Assembly: GCA_003242525.1 (NCBI GenBank)
Contig: QGUU01000035.1
Coordinates: forward strand, 1 to 11,811
Reading direction: 5' to 3'
DNA from: Pseudomonadota bacterium
GTDB lineage: Bacteria > Pseudomonadota > Alphaproteobacteria > Rhizobiales > Rhizobiaceae
DNA length: 11,811 nucleotides
Within the stretch, counting starts at the first letter, position 1, and every line of letters starts with the position of its first letter. A program made the translations under genes and the position numbers. Shown here piece after piece: positions 1 to 6,458 of the stretch. Below the pieces are notes generated by a model. The model was not told the DNA's origin and searched no databases. It was given only the letters and a program-made list of their open reading frames with translations.

Positions 1-1
1 C

Positions 2-1342
2 TACAACGAACTGATGGCCAACTACTCGGAAGAGACCGCGGACGAGTCCGCGCGGCTCCAGGACGAGATGGACCGGCTGAACCTGTGGGATCTGGAGCAG
101 CAAGTGGAAATGGCCATGGACGCGCTGGCATGTCCGCCCGGCGATTCCGACGTCACCACGCTCTCCGGTGGCGAACGCCGCCGCGTGGCGCTGTGCCGGC
201 TGCTGCTCGAACAGCCCGACCTTCTGCTACTGGACGAGCCGACCAACCATCTCGATGCCGAGACGACGCAGTGGCTGGAAAAGCACCTGCGCGACTACCC
301 GGGTGCCGTGCTCATTATCACGCATGACCGTTACTTCCTCGACAATGTCACCGGCTGGATCCTGGAGCTCGACCGTGGCCGGGGCATTCCCTACGAGGGC
401 AACTACACCAAGTATCTCGACGCAAAGGCCAAGCGCCTGATCCAGGAGGGCCGCGAAGACGACGCGCGCCAGAAGGCGATCTGGCGCGAGCGCGAGTGGA
501 TCGCTTCCTCGCCCAAGGCGCGTCAGACCAAGTCGAAAGCGCGCATCAAGGCCTATGAGGAACTGGTGGAGCAGGCTCAGAACCGCAAGCCCACCGACAC
601 GCAGATCGTCATTCCCGCCAGCGAGCGGCTGGGCAATGTCGTCATCGAGGTCGAGGGCCTGAGAAAGGGCTATGGCGACGAGGTTCTGATCGAAAATCTG
701 TCCTTCAAGCTGCCGCCCGGCGGCATTGTCGGCGTCATCGGACCTAATGGCGCGGGCAAGACCACCCTGTTCAGGATGCTGACGGGGCAGGAGAAGCCCG
801 ATGCAGGGACGATACGCATCGGTGAGACGGTGAGGCTCGGTTACGTCGACCAGAGCCGTGATGCGCTTGATCCGAACAAGACCGTGTGGGAAGAAATTTC
901 CGGCGGCGCCGAGGTGATCAAGCTCGGCAAGCATGAAGTGAATTCCCGCGCCTATTGTTCGTCCTTCAACTTCCGCGGCGGCGACCAGCAGCAGAAGGTG
1001 GGTTCGCTCTCCGGCGGCCAGCGCAACCGCGTGCATCTGGCCAAGATGCTCAAGAACGGCGGCAATGTGCTGCTTCTGGACGAGCCGACGAACGACCTCG
1101 ACACCGAGACGCTGGCCGCGCTGGAAGACGCGCTGGAAGCCTATGCCGGCTGCGCCGTCATCATCAGCCACGACCGCATGTTCCTCGACCGGCTGGCCAC
1201 GCATATGCTTGCATTCGAGGGCAATGCCCATGTGGAGTGGTTCGAGGGCAATTTTGAAGAGTACGAGAAGGACAAGGTGCGCAGACTTGGTCCGGAAGCG
1301 CTCACTCCCCACCGCATGACACACAAGAGGCTTACCCGTTAG
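2..1342 (+). CDS. ettA: Energy-dependent translational throttle protein EttA (ABC-F ATPase), 5' end outside the window
   Basis: The frame is open from the left edge, so this is the last 446 codons of a protein usually near 555 residues; about 110 N-terminal residues, including the first Walker A, lie upstream. Residues are counted from the ATG at 14. The first ATPase domain shows its signature LSGGE (50-54) and Walker B LLLDEPTNHLD (71-81) with the H-loop THDR (103-106). A basic, helical linker follows (about 135-195). The second ATPase domain has Walker A GPNGAGKTT (243-251), signature LSGGQ (332-336), Walker B LLLDEPTNDLD (353-363) and SHDR (385-388). The C-terminal tail KRLTR is close to that of E. 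coli EttA. There are no transmembrane segments, as expected for ABC-F proteins. In E. coli, EttA binds the ribosomal E site and gates entry into elongation according to ATP/ADP ratio. A terminator follows immediately. Confidence 0.96.
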   Translation, partial: YNELMANYSEETADESARLQDEMDRLNLWDLEQQVEMAMDALACPPGDSDVTTLSGGERRRVALCRLLLEQPDLLLLDEPTNHLDAETTQWLEKHLRDYPGAVLIITHDRYFLDNVTGWILELDRGRGIPYEGNYTKYLDAKAKRLIQEGREDDARQKAIWREREWIASSPKARQTKSKARIKAYEELVEQAQNRKPTDTQIVIPASERLGNVVIEVEGLRKGYGDEVLIENLSFKLPPGGIVGVIGPNGAGKTTLFRMLTGQEKPDAGTIRIGETVRLGYVDQSRDALDPNKTVWEEISGGAEVIKLGKHEVNSRAYCSSFNFRGGDQQQKVGSLSGGQRNRVHLAKMLKNGGNVLLLDEPTNDLDTETLAALEDALEAYAGCAVIISHDRMFLDRLATHMLAFEGNAHVEWFEGNFEEYEKDKVRRLGPEALTPHRMTHKRLTR

Positions 1343-1344
1343 GC

Positions 1345-1377
1345 AACGCCCCGCGCAATCCGCGGGGCGTTCTTCTT
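1345..1377 (+). terminator. Rho-independent terminator of ettA
   Basis: A perfect 11-bp stem pairs 1345-1355 with 1361-1371 around the 5-nt loop CAATC, and is followed by the T-rich run TTCTTCTT. The stem starts 3 nt after the ettA stop codon. It lies between ettA and tam, so tam depends on read-through or on a promoter that I cannot identify in the 51-bp gap. Confidence 0.9.
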
Positions 1378-1393
1378 ACTGCGGAGTTCATTC

Positions 1394-2161
1394 ATGAACG
1401 ACTGGTCAGCAAACCTGTATCGCAAGTTCGAGGATGAACGCACATGGCCGGCACGTGACCTGCTGGCGCGGGTGCCCGTGGCAAACCCTGCTCGGGTGGT
1501 GGACATTGGATGCGGGCCGGGCAATTCCACCGAGCTTCTGGTTCAACGCTGGCCCAAGGCGGCTGTCACGGGCTTCGATACATCTCCCGACATGATCGAG
1601 AAGGCTCGGCGGCGGTTGCCGGGGGTGGAGTTCAGCCTTGCCAATGTCGAAACATGGGCGCCCCCCGCACCGGTCGATGTCATCTTCGCCAATGCCGTCT
1701 TCCAGTGGTTGCCGCAGCATCCGGCTCTGCTCCAGAGGCTGATGGGTTTTCTCGCGCCCGGGGGAGCGCTTGCCGTCCAGATGCCGGACAATCTTTCGGA
1801 ACCGTCCCACCGGCTCATGCGCGAGGTTGCGGCGGAACCACCTTTCGCGGAAAAGCTGAAGAAGGCTGCGCGCGAGCCGCTGCCGCCAGTGTCGGTCTAC
1901 TATGACCTCCTGAAGCCTTTGTCAGTTCATGTCCACATCTGGCACACTCATTATTATCACCCGCTGGCCGATGCTGCGGCTATCGTCGAATGGGTCAAGG
2001 CCACGGGGCTAAGGCCCTTTCTCGGTCCGCTGACGGGCGAGGAGCAGCGGCTGTTCCTGGAGCGGTATGAGGCGCGCATTGCCGAGGCCTATCCTCCGGC
2101 AGCCGACGGCAAGGTGCTCCTGAAATTCCCTCGGCTGTTCCTTGTGGCCGCAAGGGCGTAA
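1394..2161 (+). CDS. tam: Trans-aconitate 2-methyltransferase
   Basis: This 255-residue protein is essentially the length of E. coli Tam (252). It is a cytosolic SAM-dependent enzyme that methylates trans-aconitate, a spontaneous isomer of cis-aconitate that inhibits aconitase, and so acts as metabolite repair for the TCA cycle. The class I methyltransferase fold is visible: motif [12 protein letters not shown] (35-45), the acidic residue after strand 2 in GFDTSPDM (60-67), and [13 protein letters not shown] after strand 4, a stretch characteristic of the Tam family together with the N-terminal [20 protein letters not shown] (3-22). The ATG at 1394 has GGAG 7 nt upstream (1383-1386). The neighbours give no functional link. 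A generic class I methyltransferase is the alternative, but the family-specific N-terminus makes Tam the better call. Confidence 0.92.
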   Translation: MNDWSANLYRKFEDERTWPARDLLARVPVANPARVVDIGCGPGNSTELLVQRWPKAAVTGFDTSPDMIEKARRRLPGVEFSLANVETWAPPAPVDVIFANAVFQWLPQHPALLQRLMGFLAPGGALAVQMPDNLSEPSHRLMREVAAEPPFAEKLKKAAREPLPPVSVYYDLLKPLSVHVHIWHTHYYHPLADAAAIVEWVKATGLRPFLGPLTGEEQRLFLERYEARIAEAYPPAADGKVLLKFPRLFLVAARA

Positions 2162-2326
2162 AGAGGCGACAGCTGGCGTTCGGCCCGAATGTTTCGGCTT
2201 GGCAAGCTAATCGACCCGAAGGCCTCGCGTGGGTGCTTAAGCTGGCGTAAACCGCGAGCGTGACAGGCTGGCTTGCCGTGCCATCGCCGCGGTCGTACAG
2301 CACGCTCGCAATCAGGGACAAAGTGA
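2162..2326. other. Intergenic leader of the ketoacyl synthase gene with a 9-bp inverted repeat
   Basis: This 165-bp gap holds no convincing gene and no clear terminator for tam. A perfect inverted repeat, GCGAGCGTG (2254-2262) and CACGCTCGC (2301-2309), encloses 38 nt that include CCGCGG. Its right arm ends 17 nt before the next start codon. The repeat could fold in the leader RNA or be a protein-binding site; chance is also possible in such GC-rich DNA. I could not choose a promoter with confidence. Confidence 0.4.
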
Positions 2327-3451
2327 ATGCATCGCGTCATCATCAGCGGCATCGGCGTGGAGATTCCGGAAGCCTCGATCGGCAATGACGAACTGGTCGC
2401 CAGCTACAACGCCTGGGTCGAGATGGAGAATCCTCGGCGAGTAGCGCGCGGAGAGCCGCCACTCAGCAAATCAGACAGCGCCTTCATCGTCCACGCATCG
2501 GGCATCGAGCGTCGTCACGTGCACACGCTCGACGGCATACTCGATCCCGAGCGCATGGCGCCGCGCATACCCCTGCGTTCGGACGACGAGCTTTCCGTCA
2601 TGGCCGAGTTTGGCGTCGCATCGGCCAGCAAGGCTTTGGCCGATGCGGGCCTGACGGGGGCCGACATCGACATGGTCATCATGTCGGCTTCTCATCATCA
2701 GCGACCCTATCCAGCCATGGCGATCGAGATTCAGAAGGCGATAGGCAGCGAGGGCGCCGCTTTCGACATGAATCTCGGATGCTCGTCTGCCGCAGCTGCG
2801 CTGCATGTGGCGTTCAACATGGTGCGCGCCGGGGCGCAGCGGCGCGTGCTGGTGGTGACGCCCGAACTGATTACCGGTCATCTCAACTTCCGCGACCGGC
2901 AGACGCATTTCATTTTCGGCGACGCTTCCGTGGCCATGGTGGTCGAGCAGATGGAGGAGGGCGCCACGCGCGCCGCGGGCTCCTTCGAGGTGCTCGATAC
3001 GCGAAGCTGGACGCAGTTCTCAAACAACATCCGCAGCAATTTCGGCTATCTGCTGCGCGCCGGCCAGGACGATACCTCCATCATCGCCATGGAGGGGAAC
3101 ATGATCACCCAGGTCGGCAACAAGGTGTTCAAGGAGGTAATCCAGGCCGCCACGCAGTTCATCAGCGAGTTCCTTGCTGACAATGGGCTGACGACGTCAG
3201 AGGTACGGCGCTACTGGCTGCATCAGGCCAATGCTCGCATGAATGCGATGATCATGAAGCTGGTGCTGGGCCATGAGGCGGACCAGGACAAGGCGCCCAC
3301 CGTGCTTGACCGGCTAGGCAATACGGCTGGTGCCGGCGCCGTCATCGCGCTCAAGGAAAACCATGAGGACCTGAAGCCCGGCGACCACGGCCTGCTTTGC
3401 GCCTTTGGCGCCGGTTATTCGATCGGTGCTGCGCTGCTTCGCAAACTGTAG
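2327..3451 (+). CDS. Beta-ketoacyl-ACP synthase III, long FabH-like form
   Basis: This 374-residue thiolase-fold condensing enzyme has the complete KAS III triad: Cys152 in NLGCSSAAAA, His299 in YWLHQAN, and Asn332 in LGNTAGAG. The C-terminal CAFGAGYSIGAALLRK (358-373) is the usual glycine-rich active-site loop. It is about 55 residues longer than E. coli FabH (317), with extra N-terminal sequence before SAFIVHASGIERRHV (51-65) and the family-specific GHLNFRDRQTHFIFGDAS (184-201). These match my memory of the Pseudomonas PA3286 type, reported to condense octanoyl-CoA from beta-oxidation with malonyl-ACP; the substrate here is inferred. No acyl carrier protein or other fab gene is adjacent, so it is unlikely to be the housekeeping FabH. 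AGGGA (2314-2318) lies 8 nt before the ATG. The stop is 2 bp from the stop of the convergent aminotransferase gene. Confidence 0.9.
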   Translation: MHRVIISGIGVEIPEASIGNDELVASYNAWVEMENPRRVARGEPPLSKSDSAFIVHASGIERRHVHTLDGILDPERMAPRIPLRSDDELSVMAEFGVASASKALADAGLTGADIDMVIMSASHHQRPYPAMAIEIQKAIGSEGAAFDMNLGCSSAAAALHVAFNMVRAGAQRRVLVVTPELITGHLNFRDRQTHFIFGDASVAMVVEQMEEGATRAAGSFEVLDTRSWTQFSNNIRSNFGYLLRAGQDDTSIIAMEGNMITQVGNKVFKEVIQAATQFISEFLADNGLTTSEVRRYWLHQANARMNAMIMKLVLGHEADQDKAPTVLDRLGNTAGAGAVIALKENHEDLKPGDHGLLCAFGAGYSIGAALLRKL

Positions 3452-3453
3452 GG

Positions 3454-4407
3454 TCAGGGATAGTGGACGGGGCTCGTCCACAGGGGATCCCGGTGCTTGT
3501 CCCAGTAGAGATCCTTCAACTGCATGGTGATCGGCCCGACCTTGCCCGTGCCGACCGGAGCGCCGTCTATGATGGTCACCGGCATGATGCCGCCGGCCGT
3601 GGAAGTGATGAATACCTCATCGGCGCTCCGCAGCTCCGGGACGCTGACCGTCCGCGCCTCGCAGAATAGGCTCGTTTCGGTGCAAAGGTCGAATACGGTG
3701 CGGCGGGTGATGCCGGCAAGAACGCCGGTCGCGGGCGTTGCCAGGCGGCCGTCCTTGACGGCGAATACGTTGAAGCCCGGACCTTCCGCGACATTGCCAT
3801 TGAAGTCCAGCAGCAGTGCAGTTTCGCCACCCCTGTCGTAGGCGTCGTACAAGCCGCCCACCAGATCCAGCCAATGGTAGTTCTTGACCGCAGGGTCTAC
3901 TGAGGCTGGCGGAATGCGCACGCGGTCGCTGATGACGAGATGCAGGCCGCGTTGCATCTGCTCGGCATTTGCGATCGAGCCGAGCGGGATCGAGAAGGCC
4001 ATGAAGCGGTTGACGGCATCGCGCGGATCCCTGCTGAATGTGGGCGAGGCACCACGGGTGCACAGCATCTCAACATAGGCAGCGCGGTGGCCGGAAAGCG
4101 CTACGCAGTCGTGCAGGATCTGCCGCACGCCCTCGCGGTCGAACGGGATCGACATATGCAATCGTTCCAGGCCACCGAAAAAGCGTTCGATATGGAGGTC
4201 GAGACGGAAGAAACGGCCTTCCCACACATGCACGGTGTCATAGGTGGCGTCAGAATGGAGAAAGCCATAGTCAAGAACGGAGACCTTGGCTTGCGATACC
4301 GGCACGAACTGGCCGTCAAGATAGGCAACGCCAGCCGGATAGGAATGTGGGTCCTCGTGCCTGGCTGAAAGCGACGGCAACGGCCGGTGTCGTGCTTGCT
4401 GGTTCAT
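3454..4407 (-). CDS. Class IV (fold-type IV) PLP aminotransferase, (R)-amine transaminase-like or D-amino acid aminotransferase
   Basis: A 317-residue cytosolic PLP enzyme. The catalytic lysine is Lys175 in DPAVKNYHW. Cofactor-binding elements are Glu209 in AEGPGFNVFAV, GITRRTV (232-238) and TSTAGGIMPV (268-277). The N-terminal part reads DYGFLHSDATYDTVHVW (46-62), then FRLDLHIERF. In this SDATY...HVW signature, the KNYHW context and the absence of the RxH pair after TRG (118-119) that marks D-alanine aminotransferases, it resembles fungal and rhizobial (R)-selective amine transaminases more than BCAT, DAAT or aminodeoxychorismate lyase. Substrate assignment is inference. The ATG at 4407 is preferred because GGAGGA precedes it at ideal spacing; an in-frame ATG at 4455 lacks this and would add 16 unconserved-looking residues. 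It lies 82 bp downstream of the DUF2293 gene on the same strand, with no terminator visible between, so it is probably the last gene of that operon. Confidence 0.88.
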   Translation of the reverse strand: MNQQARHRPLPSLSARHEDPHSYPAGVAYLDGQFVPVSQAKVSVLDYGFLHSDATYDTVHVWEGRFFRLDLHIERFFGGLERLHMSIPFDREGVRQILHDCVALSGHRAAYVEMLCTRGASPTFSRDPRDAVNRFMAFSIPLGSIANAEQMQRGLHLVISDRVRIPPASVDPAVKNYHWLDLVGGLYDAYDRGGETALLLDFNGNVAEGPGFNVFAVKDGRLATPATGVLAGITRRTVFDLCTETSLFCEARTVSVPELRSADEVFITSTAGGIMPVTIIDGAPVGTGKVGPITMQLKDLYWDKHRDPLWTSPVHYP

Positions 4408-4489
4408 GTTCTTCCTCCAGCCCCTGCTGCTACTTGGTTCGGCAAGGTCCGGCAAGTCTCAGGCAGGTGTAACTGCAGAGCCAGGTGGT

Positions 4490-4801
4490 TCAGGCATCGT
4501 CGTCTGCATCGAGCAGCCGTGTAGCCCGCCACCTGGTCAGAACGAGGTTGATTTCATCCACGACAAAAAAGCGGGCCGAATCCCGGTCGTAACCCTCCGC
4601 GAGCAGTCTTTCGTAGTCCGTATGAGCATGGCGGACGTGAGCAATCGTTGCCAGCCAGACCGCAATGGACGGTGGCAAGACCTTCATGTGAACCGCACCG
4701 GCGTCGCGGCGAATCTTTTCCGCGTCGGCATAGGGCACCATGGGAAGCAGGGCGGTCAACGCCTTCGCAATGGCGCGGCGGCGACCGGTGGCGGCGGTCA
4801 T
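4490..4801 (-). CDS. DUF2293 domain-containing protein, function unknown
   Basis: A 103-residue soluble protein with no signal peptide or membrane segment. The core, from about residue 8 to 95, looks like a DUF2293 domain: AIAKALTALLPMVPYADAE, then KVLPPSIAVWLATIAHVRHAHTDYE, then a C-terminal helix with GYDRDSARFFVVDEINLVLTRWR split by hydrophobic positions. I recognise the family by memory of rhizobial homologues; no biochemical function is known to me. Its ATG overlaps the trmO stop codon as ATGA (4-bp overlap), with GGAG 6 nt upstream inside trmO, so the two are translationally coupled. The coupling suggests a role linked to tRNA modification or translation, but that is inference. Codon use matches its neighbours. 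Confidence 0.8.
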   Translation of the reverse strand: MTAATGRRRAIAKALTALLPMVPYADAEKIRRDAGAVHMKVLPPSIAVWLATIAHVRHAHTDYERLLAEGYDRDSARFFVVDEINLVLTRWRATRLLDADDDA

Positions 4802-5316
4802 TCGCCGCTCCGGTTCACTGTCGCTTCCGGAAAGGCATCCACCGAGGCGAAATAGGGTTTCACATCAATGACGGGCGTTCCGTCAAGCGCATCGATTGCA
4901 TCAACTTCAAGTTTGCCCCTTGCCATGTCGATTGCGAGCAACTTCACCACATGCAGCCCGACCGGATTGGGGCGCACGGGCGAGCGGAGGGCAAATACGC
5001 CTTTGGATTCCGTGGCATGGCGCGGTTTCTGGACAATCAGATTCCGGGGCGATCGATCGAGCCAGGTAAGAATGAAGATGTGGCTGACGCCTTCCAGTCC
5101 GCGCAGGCCAGGGCGATAGGGCGGGTCGATCGATATGGATGCCGTCTTTCTGGCCTCGCGTGCAGCGCGCATGTTCTTGGGGCAGGCCTGGCGAGCCGTC
5201 CACGGCGAGTTTATGCGGCCGATGAATATGACATGCCCGTCTGCGGGAAGGGATGCCGGATCGAACGACAGTTGCTCCTCGCCTTCACGCTGTTCGAACA
5301 AGGATGGCGGCGTCAT
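4798..5316 (-). CDS. trmO: tRNA (N6-threonylcarbamoyladenosine(37)-N6)-methyltransferase TrmO (TsaA/YaeB family)
   Basis: A 172-residue cytosolic enzyme predicted to use SAM to methylate t6A37 to m6t6A37 in ANN-decoding tRNA, as shown for E. coli TrmO. The beta-barrel TrmO domain runs from about residue 28 to 160: IGRINSPW (32-39), CPKNMR (45-50), LRGLEGVSHIFILTWLDR (71-88), the family hallmark ALRSPVRPNPVGLHVVKLL (109-127) and LDGTPVIDVKPY (144-155). E. coli TrmO (235 residues) has an extra C-terminal domain that this short form lacks. The ATG at 5316 is chosen because GAGGAG lies just upstream; the in-frame ATG at 5343 would add nine residues (MPSSLEEFV) that overlap this ribosome binding site. 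It is the first gene of a leftward trmO-DUF2293-aminotransferase cluster and is divergent from sahR across a 131-bp shared control region. Confidence 0.9.
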   Translation of the reverse strand: MTPPSLFEQREGEEQLSFDPASLPADGHVIFIGRINSPWTARQACPKNMRAAREARKTASISIDPPYRPGLRGLEGVSHIFILTWLDRSPRNLIVQKPRHATESKGVFALRSPVRPNPVGLHVVKLLAIDMARGKLEVDAIDALDGTPVIDVKPYFASVDAFPEATVNRSGE

Positions 5317-5386
5317 GACAAACTCCTCGAGCGACGACGGCAAAGCGTGCCTGCGACATATTGTTGTCGGGCGGCGACATTAAAGA

Positions 5387-5415
5387 TTGCGCCACGCCGG
5401 CAGATGACATAAAGA
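5387..5415 (+). promoter_or_regulatory. Candidate sigma-70 promoter of sahR-metF
   Basis: TTGCGC (5387-5392), a 17-bp spacer, and TAAAGA (5410-5415) would place transcription start near 5422, about 26 nt before the sahR ATG. The -10 lies inside the palindromic operator, as expected for repression by blocking RNA polymerase. The hexamers are imperfect, so this is a plausible reading rather than a firm one. Confidence 0.4.
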
Positions 5416-5426
5416 TATGTTTATAT
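5407..5426. promoter_or_regulatory. Predicted SahR operator (autoregulation of sahR-metF)
   Basis: The 16-bp core ATAAAGATATGTTTAT (5409-5424) is a palindrome with a single mismatched pair (5414/5419). Pairing resumes at 5407/5426. It is strikingly AT-rich in GC-rich DNA. It matches my recollection of the SahR motif in Proteobacteria, built around ATAAAGATATCTTTAT. It ends 21 bp before the sahR start and lies 90 bp upstream of the divergent trmO start, so it probably controls sahR-metF and might also affect trmO. Operator function is inferred from position, symmetry and family. Confidence 0.75.
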
Positions 5427-5447
5427 CTCTTCGCGATTGGTGCCTTT

Positions 5448-6458
5448 ATGCAGGTCTCGCTCGACACAATGGTAGATACATTGAAGGCGGCTGCCGAATC
5501 CAGTCGGCTGCGGATTCTGGCGCTGCTATCGCACGGCGATCTGACGGTTTCCGATCTCACCGAGATCCTGGGCCAGTCTCAGCCCCGCGTCTCCCGACAC
5601 CTCAAGCTGCTGCTGGAAGCAGGACTGATCGAGCGCTACCAGGAGGGCTCCTGGGCGTTCTTCCGCCTTTCCGACGCGGATGCCTCGCGCGATTTCGTGC
5701 TGCGTTTGGTGGCGGGAATCCGGCCCGCCGATGCCCAGTTGGAGCGGGACCTTGAACGGCTGGCGGCGGTCAAGAGCAGGAGGCAGGCCCGCGCTGCCGA
5801 ATATTTTGCGCGCAATGCCGCCAGTTGGGATCACATCCGTGCCTTGCATGTGCCCGACCGCGCGGTGGAGACGGCGCTGATTGAGCTTGTCGGCAAGCGG
5901 CCCTTCCAGGCCATGCTCGACCTTGGAACAGGCACTGGGCGCATACTGGAGATATTTGCGCCTTATTATCGGCGCGGGATCGGCATCGACATGTCGCGCG
6001 AGATGCTGGCCATAGCGCGCGCCAATCTCGACAGGGCCGGCATTTCAAACGCGCAGGTCAGGCAGGGCGATATCTTCTCACCGCCTGTCGCGCGCGACAG
6101 TTTCGATCTCGTGACCATCCACCAGGTACTGCACTATCTCGATGATCCGAGCCGCGCGATCCGGGAGGCAGCGCGGCTGCTGCGCCCGGCGGGGCGGCTG
6201 GCGATCGTCGATTTCGCCCCGCATTCGCTGGAGTTCCTGCGTGAGGAACATGCACACCAGCGCCTGGGTTTTTCCGACAGGCAGATCGGCGAATGGCTGG
6301 GAGAAGCGGGGCTCGATCTCAAGGAAACGCGGGCTTTCGAGCCGAGCGGGGGTGATGCGCCCGGGCTCACCGTCAAGCTTTGGCTTGGCCAAGACCGGCG
6401 CCTTTTGATCGCTGAGCCAGTTGGCGAGAGCCGGCGAACGGCAAGGGAAACCGCCTGA
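5448..6458 (+). CDS. sahR: SahR-type regulator: ArsR winged-helix domain fused to a SAM/SAH-binding methyltransferase-like domain
   Basis: A 336-residue two-domain protein. Residues about 8-78 form an ArsR-type winged helix, with recognition helix SQPRVSRHLKLLLEAGLI (44-61) and wing YQEGSWAFFRLS. Residues about 110-320 form a class I methyltransferase-like fold: motif I LDLGTGTGR (157-165), Asp181 in GIGIDMS, GDIF (207-210) and the strand-4 region FDLVTIHQVLHYL (219-231). ArsR-methyltransferase fusions next to metF are the SahR family, repressors released by S-adenosylhomocysteine that govern methionine/SAM-cycle genes. The ATG at 5448 is preferred: an upstream TTG at 5361 would put the operator inside the gene, and the residues it adds do not resemble the family. 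A good Shine-Dalgarno is missing, consistent with a short leader. Its TGA overlaps the metF ATG by 1 nt (TGATG). An active methyltransferase rather than a sensor is not excluded. Confidence 0.88.
   Translation: MQVSLDTMVDTLKAAAESSRLRILALLSHGDLTVSDLTEILGQSQPRVSRHLKLLLEAGLIERYQEGSWAFFRLSDADASRDFVLRLVAGIRPADAQLERDLERLAAVKSRRQARAAEYFARNAASWDHIRALHVPDRAVETALIELVGKRPFQAMLDLGTGTGRILEIFAPYYRRGIGIDMSREMLAIARANLDRAGISNAQVRQGDIFSPPVARDSFDLVTIHQVLHYLDDPSRAIREAARLLRPAGRLAIVDFAPHSLEFLREEHAHQRLGFSDRQIGEWLGEAGLDLKETRAFEPSGGDAPGLTVKLWLGQDRRLLIAEPVGESRRTARETA

Noticed and set aside
227..1324. A 365-codon leftward open frame opposite ettA
   Set aside because: It is the antisense shadow of conserved ABC motifs in GC-rich DNA, has no family features or ribosome binding site that I can see, and ettA is unambiguous.
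4648..5412. A 254-codon rightward open frame across DUF2293 and trmO
   Set aside because: It lies antisense to two recognisable coupled genes, and its sequence is rich in Arg, Gly and Cys with no domain, typical of a shadow frame.
5361..5447. TTG start that would lengthen SahR by 29 residues
   Set aside because: The extension would contain the palindromic operator and the predicted promoter, and winged-helix proteins of this type start close to the position of the ATG at 5448.
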